NCBI GenBank assembly: GCA_947496185.1
Contig: CANMCD010000009.1
Span: forward strand, 152,115-194,158
Length of the DNA: 42,044 nt
From: an uncultured Tenacibaculum sp.
GTDB taxonomy: Bacteria > Bacteroidota > Bacteroidia > Flavobacteriales > Flavobacteriaceae
Reading direction: 5' to 3'
How positions within the stretch are numbered: the first letter of the stretch is position 1; the number at the start of each line of letters is the position of its first letter. Shown piece by piece: positions 35,001 through 42,044 of this stretch. The position numbers and the translations under genes were made by a program. Under the pieces are notes generated by a model that saw nothing but the letters and a program-made list of their open reading frames with translations, did no database searches and had not been told where the DNA came from.

Positions 35001-38000
35001 TACACACCATTGGCACTATTAAAGTCTAAATGCGAATTGATTGGTAAATGGTTAAATTTATCTTTCTTTATGGATATATTATCCGTTGAAGAAGGTTGAT
35101 CACTAAACTTTGGAAATTCATTGATTTCTTGCGTCTCTACCGTTAATAAATGATCTAAATCACTTGCTAAAAGTTTTTGGTTAATTTTTTCAGCCGAATT
35201 AGAACTTAAACGTATACAATCATAGACAATATTTTCGGGTTTATATCGATCTAAACTTTCCTTTAAAATAGGTTTGTCCTTATGAATAAAAGGCTCGGTA
35301 AGACTCTTATTTACTTCATACCTTCTGTAATTTCCTTCTTGTATAAAATACAGGAACTTCTTACCCGCTCTTACTTCATTTAATGCTGCTCCTATATTTT
35401 TTCGAGTAATTCCGTCAGGGATATTAATAAAATCAGCCGATAAATATTGTAATTTATCTGTATCTAACTGAGATAAAACATTAAACGTATTATTATAAGA
35501 TAATACTTGGTATCTTTTTTCTATTACGGCATAAAGCTTACTATCCATTTCAAATAACGCGTCGACTTTCGAAAAACCATCAGGTAGTTTTTTTGGGTAG
35601 CCAGGATCCATAACGTAAGGTGTTGGTTTTTGTAAGTTCGTCTTTTTGTATCGATAATATTCATCTCCCGACACTAAATAAGCATAGGTATTATTACAAT
35701 AGGCTGCATCCACAACCCCTGTATCGTTAAGGTTATTACTTACATATTTTTTCCAAGTACTTTCCTTTTGTGTATCATGGAAAAAGATGTTGTCTTTTGT
35801 GTCAAAAATAAACGCTCCTTTGCCATTTGCTACCGCTACCCCTTTAAACGCATCCACGTTTAATTCTGTCATAAAACTTCCAAATTCTTCCTTAGTCTCG
35901 GCTTCTGACATCGATTTTGGATACCCATTATCAGGCACATAGACTTCAGAATCAATAGTTGAAAAATAACTATACTTGTATAATCTTTCATTACTTATCA
36001 AATACAAGGCATTTTTCTTTCCTAAATAATCTGTACCTATAAAAGCTACATCAACCTCTGTATAAGTTTGTTTTAGATTTGCATCTATCGCATTACCAAA
36101 ATGTCTTTTTAAGTCTAAATAGTTTTTCGTAACCAGATTATCCCTTCCTCTTTTGGTTTTTAATTTGTTAAACTCCCTTTCTAAATCTTTGGTAATTGGG
36201 TTGGCAACATCAAATTCATAATACTTGTAGGTTACTCCTTCTAAAGTAGGCACTCCTTCTACCACAAATAATACATTTTTAACAGTACTGGTAAAAACGG
36301 TAAGTACTGGATTTTCAAAAGAACATTTGATTTTCACTTCTTTCGCACCTGCTTTTTGTATAACGAACGTTACGTCGTACTTTTTTATACCTTTTTTCAG
36401 GGTTCTAAAAGACAGTTTTATAGCGTTTTGTAATGCGATATTACTTTCTTGATATTCATTTAATCCATAACTTACCTTTGCATCTGGCAAATCGCTTGGT
36501 TCTCTTACTAATACATTGTTCTTAGTATCAAAATTGTAATATTTAGTATTTCTTTCTACATACAGTTTATTTTGATAAACAAAAGCCAATTCATTTTCTT
36601 GTGGGTATTCTTTACCTATTCCGAAAGTGTCCTTTGTTAGACTTACCTTATACGTATATTGGTTTAGTCCCGTTTTCTTTTTCTTATGTAATACATTTTT
36701 CCCATTAAAAAAGAACCTACTGTTGTCTTCTCCTACTACTGCATCTATATTATTCCAAGATTTACCAGAATCTTTAATCAAGTCTGACATACTTATGACG
36801 CTACGATACTCAAAAAAACCTGATTTTACATCATACATGTATAATACGTGATCGATTCCTCTTTCTTGTTTTAGGTAAATAACATCGTTTATTGAAAAAC
36901 ATAAATCTATTGATTGTTTTCCATGAGCAAACAATTTTAAAGGAGCCCAATGATCTTTTACAGACTTCTCGGGTAGTGCCGAACCTAAGAAACTGGTATT
37001 AGAAGTATACGTTCCGTTATCATAAAAGTTGAAAAAAGTATTATCAGGTTGTATCGCTGCCGAAATGGCTTTATCGCCAGTTGCTAAAGTGCCATTCCAG
37101 TCTTCATTGAGTAAATCTACTTCAACATTTGGTTTAATTAAAAAGCTGGTTTGTTTGTGATTAAATAAATACCATTCTTTACCTCTTGAAGCCGATCCAA
37201 GCATTTTCATTTCAGTATCTTGATCGATACTTTCATTAAATATTCTCTGAAATACTTCTTTCCCTTTGTTGTGTTCTTTCTTTGCAGATACTAATGCTAC
37301 TTTTAGTTCAGGAGACAGTTGTACCTCTTTAATAATCGGTTTCTTAAAGTCTTCCATCAACCTTCTGTAATGACTCGCTAAACCTTTAGACCAACCAAAA
37401 GAAAATTTTTTAAAATACTCGTATTGAAACTCATAAGCTTTATATCTCTCATTATTTGTATCTCGGCAATATTCTACATTGATACTTATTCTTTTCCCTT
37501 TTATTGGGTCTTCAATACTCTTGGTAGCGATTTTTATACTGCCCGTATCGATTGCTTCTTTTAAGCGAAACCATGATTTTGTTTTTAGTAGCTGAGGTGT
37601 TGACCATTGTTTGCTTAAATTATAGAAAGAATAGTATACTTTTAATTCGTATTCGACATTATCTTTTGAGGAAACTTTGGTGCTTTTATCTCCTGTTTTC
37701 ACATTGGTTTCTTTGGCGTTCTTTACCAATTCAACCATTTCTACCCAAAATACAAACAATCGATTAAACGCAAATACTACCGCCACTTGTGACCCTTGTA
37801 TCTGGAATTCCGTAATTTCTTCCCAAGGTTTCCATAGTACCGAAACATTGTCTCCAACACCACTGTCTGCAAAACGATAAAAATAACGGTAAGGCTCTTC
37901 ACGAGTACGACCAAACAATACAATACGCTCCGCTTCTTTACCTGGATATACATATCCTGCCATGACGGTCAATTGACTTACAGTAGTATATTTCAACAAA

Positions 38001-41000
38001 TAATTGGTATAAGCTTTTTGTACTAGGTCTTCCGATAAAATGCCCTGCCCTAAATCGTCTTGTAATTCTTTAAACGCAGTGGACATATCCCCTCTTAATT
38101 CGGGTTGAATATAGTTTTCTGGATATAAAAACACTTTTCTATTCGCTTCCCAAACTCGATAGTTACGCAACCATTGCCAACGATCTTTAAAGGTTTTGTA
38201 TGCCTTTTTTTGGTCAGCTTCTTCAAACTTTAATTCTTCTAAATTCATAAAGAAACGATGTACGTATAACTGTACAGCAGCAATGGCTTCTTTGATACGA
38301 GAAGTTTCAGCACAACTTCCCATTTGAACATCTATCAGCAACTCTTGGTACAAATCACGAGGGTTATATACCTGATACATATGAGCAATTAAATATGGCA
38401 CCAAAGCATCTCTTTTTAACACATTTACCTCATTTTTTATTTGCTTAGTTAGGGTTTCATAATTCGCATCGAATCCTCCTTGTACAAGTATATCATAGGT
38501 TTGTACGGCTGCTTCTGAAAGGTTTTTATGCGTACCAAATAAAGCGGCCCAGAGGTTATATAAGGGAGCAACTTCTACACCTAATTCTTGTGTTTTTCGA
38601 AGTATCGTAAACATACGCAAAATCACTTCTATATCCACTTCTTTTTCTAGAGTGTTTGCAGCAGTTACGGGTAAAAATGCACGATGTTGTTTTAGCCAAC
38701 GTGCTTCTTCTTTATCAAAATCAAAAATAGCCGCAAAATGCATGTAGGGTTCTTTTACCTGCCCTTTTTCACCACTTACTAAATCTGTCAAACTAATCGC
38801 TCCTCCTGTAAACTGTTGTTCCAAATTTTTAAAATGGCTTATCACTTGAATATCGCTTATCAAAAAGTCTGACCAATCCCCCCATCGGTAGGCGAGTTCT
38901 TGTAAGGCTTTTAATTGATGTTGGTCTTTAAAATTCGTTGCATAACTTACAAATTCTCCTTGCTCCGTTAAAAAGTATAGTTGGTCTTCAAAACGCCATA
39001 CTTTTATTTGTTTATTACCTTCAAAAACAACTAGGTTATTCAATTGTGTCCAGTGATCTGAAATTTTTTGGGGAAATCCTTCGTCTACATATACTTTTTC
39101 ATCATAGGGATTAATGTCCAATAACAACTGCGTATCACTGTAACGAATAAATTGATCTTCATGGAACAAATACAAGCTACCTTTTTCATCTACTATAGCT
39201 CCATTTAAAACGTTGTCTACTCCAAAAGCATTGTCTAATTTTCCAAAAGTATCGGATATGGCATGTTGATTTCCTGACGCACTACATTGCTTATCATGAA
39301 ACACGACTGTACCTAGGTTTTTATGATAAAAAACAGTGTCTACTCCATCATAATAGTCTACTGGAATCCCCACATCATCAGATAAAAATTTCGGATACCC
39401 TTGATCTATAAATTTGTAAGAATTTTCCGAATAACGGATATATTGATCTCCTGAAACTAGGTAAGTTTTTCCTGACCTTACGTAGGCTGCACTCACTGGC
39501 TCACCTTTGGTAAAATTGTTTTCTAATTGTCCTAAACCTGTAATACTATAGGCCTCATAACTATTCGGAGACGCGACAAACATCTTTTGATCGCTAAAGA
39601 AACCAATACTCCCTCCTAAACTCGTAATTCCAGTAAAAAAACGTGATTTCACTTCTTTTTCTAACCGATCTAAATGATTTTGGAACTCTTTTGGCATAAA
39701 AGAAAAGGCGGCTTCTTCTAACAAATGTGTTGCTATTTCTTTCGGATATCCTTCATCTACATAACGATATTGATTTATACCTTGATACGTTGGACTGTAA
39801 CGTACATATTGATTTTTTGCAAACAAATAGGTTGTTCCATCGGATGTTAGATAGGTCGCATCGACTCCATGAGTCAAGATATTTTCTTGTGTTGCCCAAC
39901 GGTTTCTAATACCCGTAATTCCCGTCCATGTATCATTTACTCGTTTTTTTATAAAACTATTTTCATTAAATAAATACAGTTCTTCTCCTGCTAAGAATCC
40001 TGTTTTTACTGTTTTAAAATCAGTATGATTAAACGGTACATTTGGATATAACAAGTTAATTTCTTGTGGATATGTCCAATGTTGTTTTTCTAAGTTGTAT
40101 CGAATGAATTTTTGGTCGCTAATAAAAACCAAATTATCCCCTAAAGCGAAAACCACATCAATCGCATCAAACCCTTCTGCTAGATACTCTTGGGGAATTT
40201 GCCAAAAATCATAATCTGCAACTTCTGGATACCCTAGATCTGGGTGTTCATAACTGTCTTTTGAATAGCGGAGATATTTAAAATGACCGTCTTCGTCTGG
40301 TGCTTCAAATAAATAAGTATATTCTTTCCATACATAGGCTAATACCACATTATTCAATCCATGCCACTTATCATGAATTCTTCTTGGGGAATGTTTAATA
40401 ACAGTATTGGGGTTTGTATAATCTGTGATTCCTTTTTCATATTCCACGAACCATTCTCCTGAAAATAGATAGGTTACCCCATCTCTCCCTACAAATCCAG
40501 CATCCACAATGCCCTCATCGTATATCGGATTGAAGTTTCTTCCCCAAACTTTACTAGTTTCAAAAGCTTGTTCAAATGAGCTATCATAAAACAAGGATTG
40601 ACTCGTACTTATGTCTTTGGCAAAAACATAGCCCAATGCTTCGTTAAGTTGCAATACACTAGTCACTTCTTTTCCAACACCCAAAACTTTTTCTGCTTTT
40701 TTCGCTAAATCAAAAGTAGTTGCTGTTGTTTGTAGCTCAAAAGATTCGATATGGTTGCATTTTTCCCACGGTAAAGCGGCTTTTTTAAGTAATAGTTCAC
40801 CATTTTCACTGGCAATAGCGATTACATCTTTTAACTTCGCATTGTCATATTCTCTATAATTGTCCTCATCATTGTTAGCTACTACGTGAAAAACATGATT
40901 TTTAAATACGTAGACTTGACGTTGGTCTGCAAAGACAGCATCCAATCCCATGCTAAAATCAGCTTCTGCTCCTTTAAATCGTGGTTCTTCTTGTAAACGA

Positions 41001-41938
41001 TTTAAAGTTCTTGGGTATCCCGGTTCTACATAAAAGTCAGTGGTAACATTGGGCGTTTCCGTATAACGATAAAACTGATCTCCTGAGAATACATAGAAAT
41101 GTGTAGCTTCAATTTTGACTAACTTACCGTCTTTGTCCAATTCTTCCCAGCGAGATTCCACCTGAAGTGCCGTGTCGATTTTTTCAGTCTCTTGAAGATT
41201 GTTAGTTACCATTGCCCAATAACGATTCGTGGGTCTTGGATAACCTTGATCATATCTCTTTAAATCATGATCGGTAAAACATACATATTTGTTCTCTTCT
41301 ACAGTCGTTCCTTTGGTAAAGAACAAATGTACCTTACCGTCCCTTCCTGTAAATCCAGCAGACACCTTACCTAAAGCACTTAACTCATTTTCTTGTTCAC
41401 TCGCAATATGATCTTTAAATGACATTGGTTCTGACCACCAACGTTGTCCGTGATCATAACTAATAAAGTTCGTTTCTTTAGTTGTTTCGTCCTTATAGAA
41501 AAGATGCACCTTCCCTTCTTTTCCATTGACAATAGCATCGATGTGGAAATTTTCATTCCCTTTTGCCGTGACACTTGTTGGCAAGCTCCAAAAATCAGTA
41601 GCTACCATAGCTGGAAATTCTTCCACCTCTGTAATATCTGGTCGATTGGCCAATACGGTCTCTATATCCTTTGCATTCAAGTCTTTTTTATCATGTTCAC
41701 GGTACTTTTCACTAGTATCGGTGATCGTTGAATAACGGATATAGATTTCTTTCCCATCCTTGTTCCCAAATAAATAGGTTTTTCCTCCCATTACAAAAGC
41801 AGCCGTAACCTTTTCTAATCCTTCCCAATCGTCTGCTATTTTTCTTGGAAAACCATCGTCTACCCTGTCGTAGCTTTCTCCTGAATAACGCACATAGTAT
41901 TTATCAGAAAACAAATAGGTCTTGCCATCCATATCCAC
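32060..41938 (-). CDS. Tc toxin TcA-like subunit with hemopexin-like repeats (N-terminus beyond right edge)
   Basis: The visible frame has 3,292 codons. About fifteen hemopexin-like blades fill residues 1-1010 (pattern VDAAF...GKTYLF...YxRY...DxGYP, for example VSAAYVRSGKTYLVSGDQY). The TcA core follows: shell region with YQELLIDVQMGS (about 1195), RNYRVWEANRKVFLYPENYI (about 1260), a neuraminidase-like region with GRTREEPYRYFYR (about 1340), a second group of blades (about 1600-2150), then PFMIAQILNADQKFVEAQKW (about 2315), YRKTILMRYIDNLLDWGDML (about 2490), the coiled translocation region with a hydrophobic pore tip (about 2770-2810), FDYDFPGHYNRQLKSVS (about 3020) and the TcB-binding end. 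TcA pentamers form the receptor-binding pore that injects a toxin from TcB-TcC. It has no signal in view. The frame continues to the right edge after a one-base shift. Confidence 0.85.
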   Translation of the reverse strand: MDMDGKTYLFSDKYYVRYSGESYDRVDDGFPRKIADDWEGLEKVTAAFVMGGKTYLFGNKDGKEIYIRYSTITDTSEKYREHDKKDLNAKDIETVLANRPDITEVEEFPAMVATDFWSLPTSVTAKGNENFHIDAIVNGKEGKVHLFYKDETTKETNFISYDHGQRWWSEPMSFKDHIASEQENELSALGKVSAGFTGRDGKVHLFFTKGTTVEENKYVCFTDHDLKRYDQGYPRPTNRYWAMVTNNLQETEKIDTALQVESRWEELDKDGKLVKIEATHFYVFSGDQFYRYTETPNVTTDFYVEPGYPRTLNRLQEEPRFKGAEADFSMGLDAVFADQRQVYVFKNHVFHVVANNDEDNYREYDNAKLKDVIAIASENGELLLKKAALPWEKCNHIESFELQTTATTFDLAKKAEKVLGVGKEVTSVLQLNEALGYVFAKDISTSQSLFYDSSFEQAFETSKVWGRNFNPIYDEGIVDAGFVGRDGVTYLFSGEWFVEYEKGITDYTNPNTVIKHSPRRIHDKWHGLNNVVLAYVWKEYTYLFEAPDEDGHFKYLRYSKDSYEHPDLGYPEVADYDFWQIPQEYLAEGFDAIDVVFALGDNLVFISDQKFIRYNLEKQHWTYPQEINLLYPNVPFNHTDFKTVKTGFLAGEELYLFNENSFIKKRVNDTWTGITGIRNRWATQENILTHGVDATYLTSDGTTYLFAKNQYVRYSPTYQGINQYRYVDEGYPKEIATHLLEEAAFSFMPKEFQNHLDRLEKEVKSRFFTGITSLGGSIGFFSDQKMFVASPNSYEAYSITGLGQLENNFTKGEPVSAAYVRSGKTYLVSGDQYIRYSENSYKFIDQGYPKFLSDDVGIPVDYYDGVDTVFYHKNLGTVVFHDKQCSASGNQHAISDTFGKLDNAFGVDNVLNGAIVDEKGSLYLFHEDQFIRYSDTQLLLDINPYDEKVYVDEGFPQKISDHWTQLNNLVVFEGNKQIKVWRFEDQLYFLTEQGEFVSYATNFKDQHQLKALQELAYRWGDWSDFLISDIQVISHFKNLEQQFTGGAISLTDLVSGEKGQVKEPYMHFAAIFDFDKEEARWLKQHRAFLPVTAANTLEKEVDIEVILRMFTILRKTQELGVEVAPLYNLWAALFGTHKNLSEAAVQTYDILVQGGFDANYETLTKQIKNEVNVLKRDALVPYLIAHMYQVYNPRDLYQELLIDVQMGSCAETSRIKEAIAAVQLYVHRFFMNLEELKFEEADQKKAYKTFKDRWQWLRNYRVWEANRKVFLYPENYIQPELRGDMSTAFKELQDDLGQGILSEDLVQKAYTNYLLKYTTVSQLTVMAGYVYPGKEAERIVLFGRTREEPYRYFYRFADSGVGDNVSVLWKPWEEITEFQIQGSQVAVVFAFNRLFVFWVEMVELVKNAKETNVKTGDKSTKVSSKDNVEYELKVYYSFYNLSKQWSTPQLLKTKSWFRLKEAIDTGSIKIATKSIEDPIKGKRISINVEYCRDTNNERYKAYEFQYEYFKKFSFGWSKGLASHYRRLMEDFKKPIIKEVQLSPELKVALVSAKKEHNKGKEVFQRIFNESIDQDTEMKMLGSASRGKEWYLFNHKQTSFLIKPNVEVDLLNEDWNGTLATGDKAISAAIQPDNTFFNFYDNGTYTSNTSFLGSALPEKSVKDHWAPLKLFAHGKQSIDLCFSINDVIYLKQERGIDHVLYMYDVKSGFFEYRSVISMSDLIKDSGKSWNNIDAVVGEDNSRFFFNGKNVLHKKKKTGLNQYTYKVSLTKDTFGIGKEYPQENELAFVYQNKLYVERNTKYYNFDTKNNVLVREPSDLPDAKVSYGLNEYQESNIALQNAIKLSFRTLKKGIKKYDVTFVIQKAGAKEVKIKCSFENPVLTVFTSTVKNVLFVVEGVPTLEGVTYKYYEFDVANPITKDLEREFNKLKTKRGRDNLVTKNYLDLKRHFGNAIDANLKQTYTEVDVAFIGTDYLGKKNALYLISNERLYKYSYFSTIDSEVYVPDNGYPKSMSEAETKEEFGSFMTELNVDAFKGVAVANGKGAFIFDTKDNIFFHDTQKESTWKKYVSNNLNDTGVVDAAYCNNTYAYLVSGDEYYRYKKTNLQKPTPYVMDPGYPKKLPDGFSKVDALFEMDSKLYAVIEKRYQVLSYNNTFNVLSQLDTDKLQYLSADFINIPDGITRKNIGAALNEVRAGKKFLYFIQEGNYRRYEVNKSLTEPFIHKDKPILKESLDRYKPENIVYDCIRLSSNSAEKINQKLLASDLDHLLTVETQEINEFPKFSDQPSSTDNISIKKDKFNHLPINSHLDFNSANGVYYWEMFFHAPFMIAQILNADQKFVEAQKWYEKIYDPTSKTDYWQFLPFLAVDPDALIKSLENDLKKITNVADKTTLTTAVDKLKIKLRPYQKVFLGETILSPVLKAQLKKIVTWEEIKKLKKGIDALSSTQVKESMLEVYEILNKLPERFSLLQNFKTQLSKYLDDPFDPHAIAGLRPLAYRKTILMRYIDNLLDWGDMLFRQYTRESINEARMLYVLAYDLLGNKPQNVGQVVLSPPKKYEDLFNNDDNGLDYDFLVFENASTTYPVDGSISFAAAQFDSVDNPYFYIKENDEFIAYWDRVQDRLGKIQACLNIDGIAVPLPLFQSPINPMALVNAVAGGGGLAAAVAMASGGGSIPNYRFEVLLAKAKEVTGKITSLGDTLLGTIEKKDAEALSLLQGKQEAAMLQLETDLKEFQIDEAEEVLEGLLISQERAEEQLEHYKDLIKKGYLSEEAKQLDLMTAAVVLHSVGAVMGLVTGIMGAIPTTTVGAFSFGVSMTGDNWKSIVEGIKELISGTGEALSMTGEVFGIKAQHERMVEDWKLQEKLSKSEIKQMKHDVAAQKIRINMAKHELQLHEKAKSNNEAIATFMKDKFSNEQLYKWMSGKLSGLFFKTYKIAHDYAKQAEQAFVYEKGLEVSEVNYINGMYWDSAKKGLLSGPSLELDLDRMEKGYLEKNQRRLEITKNVSLLAWDPIALFQLKTKGSCMFRLTEELFDYDFPGHYNRQLKSVSVIFDVGEGQLVNATLTQLGSKLVMKPDVKAVKHLIDPSSEATDSIRVNWKANQQVALSHVDEYTENNGLFEMNFHDDRYLPFEGTGAVSNWELKLEGKKGDVPLDSLKNVTLKLRYTAKQGGKRFAAEVKGLLKPYQAVAQFTLAEQFSEQWQQLHQGVQDEIQLSIQRNMFPNMNNGRIHGLLVKYEYQDDKGGATFVINDEIKVPPMTYVQPANLSVGSQGSEWKIKLKGKKETLVNAQFILLYQAKL

Positions 41939-42044
41939 AAAAGCAGCATCTACTTGCCCTGTCTCTACAATGGGATTGTGAAGTTTCCCCCAATGATCTT
42001 TTATCTTAAACGTGGTCTTATCTTTTGTTGTTGAAAATTCATCG
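41939..42044 (-). pseudogene. Upstream part of the TcA-like gene, out of frame by one base
   Basis: From the right edge the minus strand reads DEFSTTKDKTTFKIKDHWGK, then a short stretch ending VETGQVDAAF, the normal first half of a hemopexin-like blade, which ends in a T5 run at 41939-41943. The main frame continues the same blade with VDMDGKTYLFSD. With four T the two would join perfectly; with five, the upstream frame ends at a TGA near 41904-41906. It is therefore the same gene interrupted by a one-base shift, caused by a real mutation or by an assembly error. The gene start is outside the window. Confidence 0.8.

Noticed and set aside
24060..42044. Prophage
   Set aside because: The lysis-like genes resemble phage genes, but no terminase, portal, capsid, tail, integrase or attachment repeats are seen; the block is centred on a TcA-like toxin.
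1..42044. tRNA, rRNA, CRISPR array, insertion sequence
   Set aside because: No cloverleaf-like segments, no regularly spaced repeats and no transposase-like frames were noticed by reading both strands; small structured RNAs cannot be excluded by eye.

Overview
The window looks like a chromosomal segment of a low-GC marine Flavobacteriaceae (Bacteroidota), possibly Tenacibaculum-like; the genus is a guess. The evidence is an alternative complex III operon of the Bacteroidota type, a type IX secretion (T9SS) target with a gliding-motility-type C-terminal domain next to PorP/SprF and OmpA genes, TAnnTTTG-like -7 promoter elements, and AT-rich leaders without strong Shine-Dalgarno sites.

Left part (1-24 kb), core and envelope genes. 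From 6793 down to the left edge the minus strand carries actA-actB-actC-actD-actE, the quinol-oxidising alternative complex III of the respiratory chain; actE is cut by the window. Then come a SPOR-domain protein, a CvpA-family membrane protein, a small conserved unknown, a DUF4369/TlpA-like thioredoxin lipoprotein-type or periplasmic protein, a YraN nuclease-fold protein with an S66 LD-carboxypeptidase, metG coupled to a histone-deacetylase-family gene, a secreted unknown, and the Tex RNA-binding factor. From 23669 to 18508 a minus-strand module encodes a T9SS type-B surface protein (choice-of-anchor L domain, two repeat domains, sorting domain), a PorP/SprF protein and a PD40/OmpA protein. 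The surface-protein gene is broken just after its signal peptide by a run of ten A residues: one more A (or a -1 slip) restores a single frame. This is a candidate phase-variable or slippage-controlled switch, unless it is a homopolymer sequencing error.

Right part (24-42 kb), accessory genes, all on the minus strand. A giant gene (over 3,290 codons, running off the right edge) encodes a TcA-like subunit of an ABC/Tc insecticidal-type toxin complex: TcA shell and neuraminidase-like regions, the pore/translocation region and the C-terminal TcB-binding region are recognisable. About fifteen hemopexin-like repeats precede the TcA core and a second group interrupts its middle. It is followed by five polar, mostly basic proteins without secretion signals (373, 134, 233, 472 and 437 aa, one with a glycosyltransferase-like N-terminus), then by small membrane proteins, an L,D-transpeptidase-fold protein with an H...SxGC motif, a GNAT acetyltransferase and a protein with the layout of a unimolecular spanin (lipobox plus C-terminal membrane helix). 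A strong bidirectional hairpin closes the block at about 23.95 kb.

The most interesting reading, which is inference, is a toxin-particle locus: a hemopexin-decorated Tc toxin, candidate protein cargo, and its own lysis cassette (holin-like, peptidoglycan-active, spanin-like) for release, comparable to the lysis-dependent release described for Tc toxins through type 10 secretion. No TcB or TcC gene is in view; they, or the structural genes of an extracellular contractile injection system, could lie beyond the right edge. A one-base frame break in a T5 run near 41.94 kb interrupts the N-terminal repeat region of the toxin gene.
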